Of a DNA stretch of 6,781 nt, positions 1-6,569 are shown one piece after another; positions within the stretch are counted from its first letter, which is position 1; every line of letters starts with the position of its first letter. Under the pieces are notes generated by a model. The model was given only the letters and a program-made list of their open reading frames with translations. It was not told where the DNA came from and did not search any database. The position numbers and the translations under genes are program-made. Source of the DNA: Deltaproteobacteria bacterium (GTDB taxonomy: Bacteria > Desulfobacterota > DSM-4660 > Desulfatiglandales > HGW-15); contig JAFGPH010000561.1 in the NCBI GenBank assembly GCA_016926135.1, forward strand, positions 1 through 6,781. Direction: 5' to 3'.

Positions 1-1
1 C

Positions 2-1174
2 GCGGTCCGATACGCCAGGGGGTTCACCGACAATGTGGAATTCTCAGCCGAAGACGGCTCCAGGAGCGACCCGAACTTCCTCTGCCGCATCTTCGGGGCC
101 GCCATTGAGGCGGGGGCCAGTACGGTGAACCTGCCAGACACGGTGGGGTATACGGTTCCGGACGAATTCGGGCAGATGATTTCCTATGTTCGGGAACACA
201 CCCCGGGGATCGACAAGGCGATCCTGAGTGTGCACTGCCACAACGATCTGGGACTGGCCACCGCCAACACCGTTGCCGGCCTGCGGGCCGGTGCGCGCCA
301 GGCCGAGGTGACCATCAACGGGATCGGCGAGAGGGCCGGGAACACCTCCCTGGAGGAGGTGGTCATGACCCTTTACACGCGAAAGGAGCGCATGGGGCTC
401 ACCACCGGTATCCGAACCAGGGAGATCCATCCCACCAGCAGGCTTGTGAGCATGGTGACGGGGATCGTGGTCCAGCCCAACAAGGCGATCGTGGGGGCCA
501 ATGCCTTTGCCCATGAGGCGGGCATCCACCAGGATGGGGTGCTGAAGCACAGGATGACCTACGAGATCATGGAGCCCGAGACCGTAGGGCTTTCCACCAA
601 CCGGCTCGTACTCGGCAAGCACTCCGGACGGCACGCCTTCAGGAAGAGGCTGGCCGCGTTGGGTTATGAACTGGGGGAGGAGGATGTCAACCGCCTCTTC
701 GAGAAATTCAAGGAATTGGCGGACAAGCGCAAGGAGATCCTGGACGAAGATATCGAGGTGCTGGTCGCTGAGGAAATCCTTCGTGTCCCGGACAAATACG
801 AACTGGATTACCTGACCGTTGTGACCGGCACGGTGGCGGTGCCCACGGCAACGGTGAAACTCAAGATCGACGGCAAGGAGACGCAAGGGGCCGGCTTCGG
901 GGTCGGACCCATTGACGCGACCTTCAATACCATCACCAAGATGACAGGCACCCGCGCCAGGCTGGTGCGCTTTTCGATCAACGCCATCAGCGGCGGCACC
1001 GACGCCCAGGGTGAGGTGATGGTCCGTCTCCAGGAGAACGGTCGCGTGGCCCTGGGCAAGGGGGCGGACCCGGACATCTTCATCGCGAGCGCCAAGGCCT
1101 ACATCAACGGCCTGAACCGGCTGGAGTACCTGAAGAACAACCCGTCCCTGGCGCTGGATGAGAGGAGCCTGTGA
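2..1174 (+). CDS. leuA: 2-isopropylmalate synthase, C-terminal 390 residues (5' end outside window)
   Basis: This enzyme condenses acetyl-CoA with 2-ketoisovalerate to 2-isopropylmalate, the first committed step of leucine synthesis, in the cytoplasm. The reading frame is open from base 2 (AVRYARGFTDNVEFSAED), so the GTG at 35 is an internal Val codon and not a start; roughly 120 N-terminal residues are missing. Visible motifs of the HMGL-like TIM barrel are VEFSAED, the metal-binding HCHND (His codons at 233 and 239) and GIGERAGN (about 320-343). The linker VQPNKAIVGANAFAHEAGIHQDG (in two parts, about 470-537) and GKHSGRHAF (about 620-645) follow. The last 120 or so residues form the LeuA dimer/regulatory domain that binds leucine in this family, and it looks complete. 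Citramalate synthase shares this architecture, but the linker motifs and the adjacent leuCD favour LeuA. The next gene, leuC, begins 132 nt downstream. Confidence 0.95.
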   Translation, partial: AVRYARGFTDNVEFSAEDGSRSDPNFLCRIFGAAIEAGASTVNLPDTVGYTVPDEFGQMISYVREHTPGIDKAILSVHCHNDLGLATANTVAGLRAGARQAEVTINGIGERAGNTSLEEVVMTLYTRKERMGLTTGIRTREIHPTSRLVSMVTGIVVQPNKAIVGANAFAHEAGIHQDGVLKHRMTYEIMEPETVGLSTNRLVLGKHSGRHAFRKRLAALGYELGEEDVNRLFEKFKELADKRKEILDEDIEVLVAEEILRVPDKYELDYLTVVTGTVAVPTATVKLKIDGKETQGAGFGVGPIDATFNTITKMTGTRARLVRFSINAISGGTDAQGEVMVRLQENGRVALGKGADPDIFIASAKAYINGLNRLEYLKNNPSLALDERSL

Positions 1175-1180
1175 GGGGCA

Positions 1181-1212
1181 TGGAGTGGCGTAGAGATGGG
1201 GAACTGGAGTCA
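1181..1212 (+). repeat. Period-8 array, plus-strand half (4 units)
   Basis: Four 8-nt units start at 1181, 1189, 1197 and 1205: TGGAGTGG, CGTAGAGA, TGGGGAAC and TGGAGTCA. The array begins six bases after the leuA stop. It faces an oppositely oriented array at 1224-1255, and the two halves can pair in part: 1175-1185 with 1251-1262 (one bulge, one G-U), and inside that TGGGG (1197-1201) with CCCCA (1227-1231). No T-run follows, so this is not a convincing terminator. Confidence 0.6.
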
Positions 1213-1223
1213 AGGGCTGAGAC

Positions 1224-1255
1224 AAACCCCAGGAATCCAATACTCCACTTCTCCG
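1224..1255 (-). repeat. Period-8 array, minus-strand half (4 units)
   Basis: Read on the minus strand there are four 8-nt units: CGGAGAAG (1248-1255), TGGAGTAT (1240-1247), TGGATTCC (1232-1239) and TGGGGTTT (1224-1231). It is the inverted partner of the array at 1181-1212 across an 11-nt spacer. The unit TGGAGTAT recurs exactly in the ilvD-ilvB junction, and the 12-mer TCCAATACTCCA at 1236-1247 is identical to 4838-4849. Confidence 0.6.
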
Positions 1256-1285
1256 CTGCCCCAATTCTTGTTGCTCCAATGATCC

Positions 1286-1309
1286 ATGAGAAACGAGAAA
1301 TGAAAAATG
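1286..1309 (+). repeat. Heptamer repeat ATGAGAA running into the leuC start codon
   Basis: Three heptamers lie head to tail: ATGAGAA (1286-1292), ACGAGAA (1293-1299) and ATGAAAA (1300-1306). The leuC ATG at 1307 occupies the first three bases of the next unit. The ATG at 1286 opens a five-codon frame (MRNEK) whose TGA (1301-1303) lies three bases before the leuC start. The ATG at 1300 opens a frame that ends at TAG 1312-1314, inside leuC. The repeat offers only weak Shine-Dalgarno character (GAGAA). Confidence 0.55.
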
Positions 1310-2581
1310 TCTAGACCCATGACAATCACGGAGAAAATCCTGGCCGCCCACGCCGGAGAGGACGCGGTCGGCCCGGGGGACATGATCAAGGTCCGGGTAG
1401 ACCTGGCCCTGGCCAACGACATCACCGCGCCGCTCGCGATCCGCGTGTTCCAAGAGACAGGGAGAGAGAAGGTCTTCGACCCCGAAAGGGTCGCCCTCGT
1501 GGCCGACCATTTCGTGCCCAACAAGGATATCGCTTCGGCCCAGCAGGCAAAGATCATGAAGGACTTCGCCGCAGCCCAGGGCATCCTGCACTACTACGAA
1601 CCGGGCGAGGGAGGGGTGGAACACGTCATCCTTCCCGAGAAGGGACTGGTCCTGCCTGGCGACCTGGTGATCGGCGCGGACAGCCACACCTGCACCTATG
1701 GTGCCCTGGGGGCGTTTTCCACCGGTGTGGGCAGCACGGACCTGGGGGTCGTCATGGCCACGGGCAGGACCTGGCTGAAGGTCCCCCCCAGCATCCGGGT
1801 CGAATACGAGGGTGGCCTCATGCCTTGGGTGGGGGGAAAGGACCTCATCCTTTACACCCTGGGATTGCTGGGTGTGGACGGGGCGAACTACAAGTCCCTG
1901 GAGTTCTCAGGGGGGGTGATCCGGGGCCTCTCCATGGACCAGCGTCTGACTATGGCCAACATGGCGGTGGAGGCGGGCGCCAAGAACGGTATCATGGAGG
2001 CGGACGAAGTTACCTTCGCCTACGTGGGCGAGAAATCTTCCCGGAGGCCCGTTGCGTTGAGGAGTGACGAGGCCGCCGCGTATGAGAGGATCCTGAAGAT
2101 CGATGTTTCCGGGATCGAACCCCAGGTCGCGTTCCCCCATTCCCCGGACAACGTAAGACCCCTTTCCCGGGTCGGACACGTTCCGCTTGACCAGGTCTTC
2201 ATCGGGTCCTGCACGAACGGCCGCCTGGAGGATCTCAGGATCGCTTCCCATGTGCTGAAAGAGAAAAAGGCGGCCAGAGGCACCCGGCTCATTATACTCC
2301 CCGGGTCTTCGCTGGTTTACCTGCAGGCCCTCCGGGAGGGGATCCTGGAGACCCTTGTGAAGGCCGGGGCCGTGGTGGGCCCTCCCTCGTGCGGACCCTG
2401 CCTGGGAGGGCATCTCGGCATCCTGGCCCAGGGAGAGAAGGCCCTTTCCACGACGAACAGGAATTTCTTGGGCCGCATGGGCCATGTGGGGAGCGAGGTC
2501 TACCTGGCAAGCCCGGCTGTGGCGGCTGCCTCGGCGGTGCTGGGCCGGATCGGGGGACCGGATGAGGTGAGAGACTTATGA
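1307..2581 (+). CDS. leuC: 3-isopropylmalate dehydratase, large subunit
   Basis: LeuC is the iron-sulfur subunit that, with LeuD, isomerises 2-isopropylmalate to 3-isopropylmalate in the cytoplasm. The 424 residues match the short, two-subunit branch of the aconitase superfamily that also includes homoaconitase large subunits. Visible motifs are GADSHTCTYGALGAF (residues 123-137), GSCTNGRLEDLR (300-311) and CGPCLGGH (362-369). Cys302, Cys362 and Cys365 are the expected [4Fe-4S] ligands. NRNFLGRMGH (384-393) is the usual NRNFxGRMG segment, with Leu at a position that commonly has Pro or Lys. The start is uncertain: ATG 1307 is directly preceded by an in-frame TGA and has a poor ribosome site; ATG 1319 (MTITEKILAAHAG) also fits family N-termini. 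The end overlaps leuD in an ATGA, implying translational coupling. Leucine pathway context favours isopropylmalate over homoaconitate as substrate. Confidence 0.95.
   Translation: MSRPMTITEKILAAHAGEDAVGPGDMIKVRVDLALANDITAPLAIRVFQETGREKVFDPERVALVADHFVPNKDIASAQQAKIMKDFAAAQGILHYYEPGEGGVEHVILPEKGLVLPGDLVIGADSHTCTYGALGAFSTGVGSTDLGVVMATGRTWLKVPPSIRVEYEGGLMPWVGGKDLILYTLGLLGVDGANYKSLEFSGGVIRGLSMDQRLTMANMAVEAGAKNGIMEADEVTFAYVGEKSSRRPVALRSDEAAAYERILKIDVSGIEPQVAFPHSPDNVRPLSRVGHVPLDQVFIGSCTNGRLEDLRIASHVLKEKKAARGTRLIILPGSSLVYLQALREGILETLVKAGAVVGPPSCGPCLGGHLGILAQGEKALSTTNRNFLGRMGHVGSEVYLASPAVAAASAVLGRIGGPDEVRDL
2564..2569 (+). promoter_or_regulatory. Ribosome binding site of leuD
   Basis: GAGGTG lies eight bases before the leuD ATG, inside the last codons of leuC. 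It pairs with the 3' end of 16S rRNA and supports ATG 2578 as the start. Confidence 0.6.
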
Positions 2582-3078
2582 GCACGCGATTCGAAGGAAG
2601 GGTGTGGAAGTTCGGGGACAACATCGACACGGATGTCATCATCCCGGCTAGGTTCCTGAACGTGTCGGACAAGGACCTTCTGGCAAAAAATTGCTTTATC
2701 GACCTGCGGCCGGATTTCGGGGAGGGAGTCCGTCCCGGGGATATCCTCGTGGCGGGAACCAACTTCGGTTGCGGTTCCTCCAGGGAACACGCCCCCCTGG
2801 CGATCAAGGCGGCCGGGGTGAGCGTGGTGGTGGCCGGAAGCTTTGCCAGGATCTTTTACCGGAATGCCTTCAACATCGGCCTGCCCATACTGGAATGTGA
2901 AGAGGCGGCCGATGCCTTTTCGGAGGGGGCCCGTATCCTGGTGGATCTGGAGTCGGGCGAGATCAAGGATGTGGAAGAGGTTGTTCGTGTTTTGGCCAAG
3001 CCCATACCGGAGTTCATGCGGCAGATGATCCAGGCGGGCGGTCTCGTAAAATTCATTCAGGCACAGGGTTCCTTTTGA
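2578..3078 (+). CDS. leuD: 3-isopropylmalate dehydratase, small subunit
   Basis: LeuD is the swivelling-domain partner of LeuC and completes the isopropylmalate isomerase active site. The 166-residue length is typical of the short LeuD branch. Visible motifs are [16 protein letters not shown] (residues 12-27), where the loop after the first strand helps choose the substrate, and [12 protein letters not shown] (62-73), the family signature whose Ser-Arg contacts substrate. [19 protein letters not shown] follows at 87-105. The ATGA overlap with leuC and a well-placed GAGGTG make the start firm and predict near-equal production of the two subunits. ilvD follows closely; leuB, which often comes next in leucine operons, is absent here. 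A homoaconitase small subunit would look similar, but the neighbours argue for leucine synthesis. Confidence 0.94.
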   Translation: MSTRFEGRVWKFGDNIDTDVIIPARFLNVSDKDLLAKNCFIDLRPDFGEGVRPGDILVAGTNFGCGSSREHAPLAIKAAGVSVVVAGSFARIFYRNAFNIGLPILECEEAADAFSEGARILVDLESGEIKDVEEVVRVLAKPIPEFMRQMIQAGGLVKFIQAQGSF

Positions 3079-3084
3079 GGCTCT

Positions 3085-3092
3085 GAGGAGGG
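3085..3092 (+). promoter_or_regulatory. Ribosome binding site of ilvD (decides start)
   Basis: GAGGAGGG is a near-ideal Shine-Dalgarno. GGAGG at 3087-3091 is only 3 nt from ATG 3095 but 9 nt from ATG 3101, so the second ATG is favoured. Confidence 0.7.
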
Positions 3093-3100
3093 AAATGAGT

Positions 3101-4768
3101 ATGAGAAGCGACACTGTAAAGAAAGGGATTGAGCGTGCCCCGCACCGGTCCCTCTTCAAGGCCATGGGCTACACGGACAGGGAACTCGATAGGCCCCTGA
3201 TCGGGATTGCCAGCTCGGCCAGCGAAATCATCCCCGGTCACGTGCACCTCGACCGGATCGTGGAGGCCGTGAAGGCGGGCGTCTACATGGCCGGAGGGCT
3301 GCCGGTGGTCTTCTGTACCATCGGCGTGTGCGATGGCATTGCCATGAACCACGAGGGCATGAAGTATTCGCTGGGAAGCCGGGAACTCATCGCCGACTCG
3401 GTGGAGGCGATGGCCATGGCCCATGCCTTCGACGGCCTCGCGCTGGTACCCAACTGCGACAAGATCGTCCCGGGAATGATCATGGCCGCCGCGCGACTGA
3501 ACATCCCGTCCGTGGTGGTGAGCGGCGGGCCTATGCTCGCCGGAAGAGATCCCCGGGACGCGGACCGCAAGATCGATCTCATCACGGTCTTCGAGTGCGT
3601 GGGGGCCGTGCGATCCGGGAAGATGGATACGGAGACCCTCAACGCCATCGAGGATGAGGCGTGCCCCACCTGCGGGTCCTGTGCAGGCATGTTCACGGCC
3701 AACTCCATGAACTGCCTGTCCGAGGCGATCGGCATGGCCCTGCCCGGGAATGGCACGATCCCCGCAGTCATGGCAGCCAGGATCCGGCTTGCCAAACAGA
3801 GCGGCATGCAGATCATGACCCTGGTGGAGAAGGGAATCACGCCCAGCCAGATCATGACGGAAGCGGCCTTTCAGAATGCCCTGGCCGTGGACATGGCCCT
3901 GGGCTGTTCCACCAACACCGTCCTCCATCTGACGGCCATAGCCTTGGAGTCGGGCCTTTCCCTGGATCTCAGGAAGATCAACGAAGTGAGCCAGCGCACG
4001 CCCAACCTCTGTTCCCTGAGCCCGGCGGGGAAGGATCATTTGGAGGACCTTGACCTTGCGGGAGGAATCCCTGCAGTGCTAAAGGAACTTTTCGGCGCGG
4101 GCCTCATCCACGGAGATTGCATGACCGTTACCGCCAGGAGCGTGGAGGAGAACATTGCCGGCGCGTCGGTTCGCAATCCCCGGGTCATCCGGCCGGTGAA
4201 GAATCCCCATCGCCCCGAGGGCGGGATTGCGGTCCTGTTCGGAAACCTGGCGCCGGCAGGGGGTGTGGTCAAGCAATCCGCTGTTTGCGAGGAGATGCTC
4301 CGCCATGAAGGGCCGGCGAGGGTTTTCGAATCGGAGGATGAGGCTACGGCGGCCATCATGGCCGGAAGGGTGGACAAGGGAGATGTCCTGGTCATCCGCT
4401 ACGAAGGGCCGAGAGGGGGCCCTGGCATGCGCGAGATGCTGACACCGACTTCCGCCATCGCCGGAATGGGTCTGGACGCCCACGTGGCACTCATCACGGA
4501 CGGACGTTTTTCCGGTGGCACCCGCGGCGCGTCGATCGGCCATGTCTCGCCCGAGGCCATGGAGGGAGGGCCGATAGCCATCGTGCGCAACGGAGACACC
4601 ATTGTCATCGACATCCCGAACCGTAAGATGGACCTGCGGCTCAGCGAGGAGGAAATCAAGGCGCGGCTTTCGAAATGGAGTGCCCCGGCGCCGAAGATCA
4701 CCTCCGGCTATATGGCCCGGTATGCGCGAAGCGTCTCCTCAGGAAGCGAAGGGGCGGTAGTAAGATGA
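3101..4768 (+). CDS. ilvD: Dihydroxy-acid dehydratase
   Basis: IlvD dehydrates 2,3-dihydroxyisovalerate and 2,3-dihydroxy-3-methylvalerate to the 2-keto acids that precede valine/leucine and isoleucine; it is a cytoplasmic iron-sulfur enzyme. The 555 residues are full length. I chose ATG 3101 ([18 protein letters not shown]) over ATG 3095 because of ribosome-site spacing and because IlvD proteins commonly begin MRSD. Numbering from 3101, motifs are PGHVHL (45-50), the PNCDK cysteine (Cys119) and [18 protein letters not shown] (188-205; Cys188, Cys191, Cys194). GCSTNT is near 268-273 and [12 protein letters not shown] near 465-476. The PGH motif lacks the Cys of PCN-type [2Fe-2S] enzymes and resembles the E. 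coli type. [11 protein letters not shown] (69-79) has Cys72 where Asn is usual. Sugar-acid dehydratases such as Edd or AraD are relatives, but similarity and context favour IlvD. It sits about 20 nt after leuD. Confidence 0.95.
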   Translation: MRSDTVKKGIERAPHRSLFKAMGYTDRELDRPLIGIASSASEIIPGHVHLDRIVEAVKAGVYMAGGLPVVFCTIGVCDGIAMNHEGMKYSLGSRELIADSVEAMAMAHAFDGLALVPNCDKIVPGMIMAAARLNIPSVVVSGGPMLAGRDPRDADRKIDLITVFECVGAVRSGKMDTETLNAIEDEACPTCGSCAGMFTANSMNCLSEAIGMALPGNGTIPAVMAARIRLAKQSGMQIMTLVEKGITPSQIMTEAAFQNALAVDMALGCSTNTVLHLTAIALESGLSLDLRKINEVSQRTPNLCSLSPAGKDHLEDLDLAGGIPAVLKELFGAGLIHGDCMTVTARSVEENIAGASVRNPRVIRPVKNPHRPEGGIAVLFGNLAPAGGVVKQSAVCEEMLRHEGPARVFESEDEATAAIMAGRVDKGDVLVIRYEGPRGGPGMREMLTPTSAIAGMGLDAHVALITDGRFSGGTRGASIGHVSPEAMEGGPIAIVRNGDTIVIDIPNRKMDLRLSEEEIKARLSKWSAPAPKITSGYMARYARSVSSGSEGAVVR

Positions 4769-4772
4769 AGAA

Positions 4773-4812
4773 TGGAGAAATAGAGAGGTGGAGTGCTGGA
4801 GTATTGGGTAAG
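4773..4812 (+). repeat. Period-8 array, plus-strand half (5 units)
   Basis: Five in-phase 8-nt units start at 4773, 4781, 4789, 4797 and 4805: TGGAGAAA, TAGAGAGG, TGGAGTGC, TGGAGTAT and TGGGTAAG. The array starts four bases after the ilvD stop, mirroring the leuA-leuC junction. It faces the inverted array at 4834-4857 across a 21-nt spacer. Confidence 0.65.
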
Positions 4813-4864
4813 AAGAAGGCTTTGTCTTGACCATCACTCCAATACTCCATCACTCGATTTTTTT
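4791..4864 (+). terminator. Possible intrinsic terminator or attenuator between ilvD and ilvB
   Basis: Bases 4791-4807 pair with 4839-4855 at 16 of 17 positions, the only mismatch being C4796 opposite T4850. The loop is 31 nt. Seven T residues (4858-4864) follow two bases after the stem. The hairpin plus T-run suggests partial termination before ilvB. The long loop and moderate stem GC make it weaker than a textbook terminator, and the hairpin also follows simply from the inverted repeat arrays. No leader peptide rich in Leu, Ile or Val precedes it. Confidence 0.4.
4834..4857 (-). repeat. Period-8 array, minus-strand half (3 units)
   Basis: On the minus strand three units are clear: TCGAGTGA (4850-4857), TGGAGTAT (4842-4849) and TGGAGTGA (4834-4841). 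It is the inverted partner of 4773-4812 and forms the 3' arm of the hairpin. TGGAGTAT is the same unit seen at 1240-1247. Confidence 0.65.
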
Positions 4865-4867
4865 GCA

Positions 4868-4875
4868 AAGGGGGG
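4868..4875 (+). promoter_or_regulatory. Strong ribosome binding site of ilvB (decides start)
   Basis: AAGGGGGG can pair over seven bases with the 16S anti-Shine-Dalgarno, one of them a G-U pair. AAGGGGG ends at 4874, seven bases before ATT 4882 but 34 bases before the first in-frame ATG (4909). This places initiation at the ATT. The T-run just upstream could also act as a ribosome standby or S1 site. Confidence 0.65.
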
Positions 4876-4881
4876 ATTTCT

Positions 4882-6567
4882 ATTAAACTCAAAGGTGCAC
4901 AAATCATCATGCAGGTGCTGCAGGAAGAGGGGGTCCAAGTGGTCTTCGGCTACCCCGGAGGGGCTGTGGTGGATATTTACGACGAACTGGTGAAGACCTC
5001 CATCCGCCACATCCTGGTCCGCCACGAGCAGGGTGCCGTACACGCGGCAGACGGCTACGCAAGGGCCTCCGGGAAGGTGGGCGTCTGTCTGGTGACATCC
5101 GGACCCGGCGCAACCAACACGGTGTCGGGGATCGCCTCCGCATTCATGGACTCCATCCCCATGGTGGTTCTCACGGGGCAGGTGCCCACCGAGTTGATCG
5201 GCAACGATGCCTTTCAGGAGGTGGACATCGTGGGGATTACCAGGCCCTGCACGAAGCACAACTATCTGGTGAAAAGCGTTGAAAGCCTGGCCCCGATCCT
5301 TAAGGAGGCGTTCTACATTGCACGGTCGGGAAGGCCTGGCCCTGTACTCGTGGACCTTCCCAAGGACGTGTCGCAGGGGAGTGTCGCCTACAAGCCCATC
5401 AAGGATCTCAATTTGAAATCCTACCATCCCACGTATGAGCCGAACATCAAGCAACTTCCCAAGGCGATCAAGCTCATCAAGGAGAGCAAAAGGCCCATGG
5501 TCCTCGCGGGAGGGGGGGTCATCCTCTCCAAGGCCTCCGAGGAACTCAGGGCCTTTGCGCGAAAGATCGGTTCCCCTGTGGCAAGCACCCTCATGGGGCT
5601 GGGGGGGTATCCCGGAACCGACCCCCTGTGGCTGGGGATGATCGGGATGCATGGGACCTACCGTGCAAACATGTCCTCCTATGAATGCGACCTCCTGATC
5701 GCCGTGGGTGTGCGATTTGATGACCGGGTGACGGGCAAGATTGAAGGGTTCGCACCCAAGGCCAGAATCATCCATATCGACATTGACCCCACATCCATTC
5801 GCAAAAACATCCCGGTTACGGTTCCCATCGTGGGGGATTGCAGGATTACCCTGGACAGGCTGAACCAGGCGCTGGGAAGGGAAGATCTGGGAGACCTCCA
5901 GGCGGTGACGCGACCGTGGCTGGAACAGATCGAGAAGTGGAAGGCGACCAAGCCGCTGAACTACGTCCAGGGAGAGACCATCAAACCACAGTTCGTGGTG
6001 GAAAAGCTCTGTGAGCTGAGCAAGGGCGAGGCGATCATCACTACGGAGGTCGGGCAGAACCAGATGTGGGCGGCCCAGTATTTCAGCTTCGACCGGCCCA
6101 ATTGCTTTATTACCTCGGGGGGGCTGGGATGCATGGGGTTCGGTTTCCCCGCGGCCATAGGGGCGCAGATCGCATGCCCCGACAGGTTGGTGGTGGACAT
6201 CGCAGGGGACGGAAGCATCCAGATGAACATTCAGGAAATGGCCACCGCGGTGCAGTATGGGCTTCCGGTCAAGATCGTGATCCTGAACAATCACTACCTG
6301 GGGATGGTCCGCCAGTTTCAGGAGCTCTTCTATGATCGCCGTTATGCCTGTACGGGCATGGACCACGCCCCTGATTTCGTGAAACTGGCCGAGGCCTATG
6401 GTGCGGTGGGACTGAGGGCCTCCAGGCCAGAGGAGGTTGAGCCCGTTCTGAGAGAGGGGCTCTCCATTCCGAGGACGGTCATCATGGATTTCCATGTGGA
6501 GAAGGAGGAGTGCGTCTATCCCATGGTGCCTTCGGGGAAGACCATAACGGAGATGTTGCTGGTGTGA
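4882..6567 (+). CDS. ilvB: Acetohydroxyacid (acetolactate) synthase, catalytic subunit, probable AUU start
   Basis: This ThDP- and FAD-dependent enzyme joins pyruvate to pyruvate or 2-ketobutyrate, giving the acetohydroxyacids that start valine/leucine and isoleucine synthesis. The first ATG in frame is 4909 (552 residues), but the codons before it read IKLKGAQII, matching the family N-terminus (M-K-L-T-G-A-Q-I). The strong ribosome site fits ATT 4882, giving 561 residues; no ATG, GTG or TTG lies in frame between the stop at 4828-4830 and 4909. Numbering from 4909, motifs are FGYPGGA (13-19), the catalytic Glu40 in RHEQGAVHAADGYAR, SGPGATN (64-70), RFDDRVTGK (269-277, FAD region) and the ThDP motif GDGSIQMN to LNN (433-461). 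QFQ at 469-471 has Phe470 where Trp is usual, a position known to influence 2-ketobutyrate preference. ilvN follows after 110 nt. IlvB is the likely identity over other ThDP enzymes because of the neighbours and motifs. Confidence 0.94.
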   Translation: MKLKGAQIIMQVLQEEGVQVVFGYPGGAVVDIYDELVKTSIRHILVRHEQGAVHAADGYARASGKVGVCLVTSGPGATNTVSGIASAFMDSIPMVVLTGQVPTELIGNDAFQEVDIVGITRPCTKHNYLVKSVESLAPILKEAFYIARSGRPGPVLVDLPKDVSQGSVAYKPIKDLNLKSYHPTYEPNIKQLPKAIKLIKESKRPMVLAGGGVILSKASEELRAFARKIGSPVASTLMGLGGYPGTDPLWLGMIGMHGTYRANMSSYECDLLIAVGVRFDDRVTGKIEGFAPKARIIHIDIDPTSIRKNIPVTVPIVGDCRITLDRLNQALGREDLGDLQAVTRPWLEQIEKWKATKPLNYVQGETIKPQFVVEKLCELSKGEAIITTEVGQNQMWAAQYFSFDRPNCFITSGGLGCMGFGFPAAIGAQIACPDRLVVDIAGDGSIQMNIQEMATAVQYGLPVKIVILNNHYLGMVRQFQELFYDRRYACTGMDHAPDFVKLAEAYGAVGLRASRPEEVEPVLREGLSIPRTVIMDFHVEKEECVYPMVPSGKTITEMLLV

Positions 6568-6569
6568 AG

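Noticed and set aside
35..37. GTG 35 as a leuA start codon
   Set aside because: The conserved frame continues upstream to the window edge (AVRYARGFTDN), so this is an internal Val.
44..1687. 547-codon open frame on the minus strand across leuA and the start of leuC
   Set aside because: It is antisense to two clearly recognisable genes. GC-rich codon bias of the plus-strand genes leaves the opposite frame open, and its product resembles no family I know.
4827..4855. TTGACC as a -35 box for an internal ilvB promoter
   Set aside because: No TATAAT-like hexamer lies 16-18 bases downstream, and the sequence is part of the repeat palindrome.
4769..4881. T-box or BCAA riboswitch-like leader before ilvB
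   Set aside because: No T-box core sequence and no specifier structure are visible; the region is explained by the octamer arrays, T-run and ribosome site.
4891..4911. ATG 4909 as the ilvB start, using AAAGGTG as ribosome site
   Set aside because: The spacing is too long, the match is poor, and it would discard the conserved KLKGAQII segment.
4793..4993. 66-codon plus-strand frame spanning the ilvD-ilvB junction, considered as a leader peptide
   Set aside because: It is not rich in Leu, Ile or Val, has no ribosome site, and overlaps ilvB in another frame.
4834..6495. 553-codon open frame on the minus strand opposite ilvB
   Set aside because: Shadow of ilvB caused by codon bias; no recognisable motifs.
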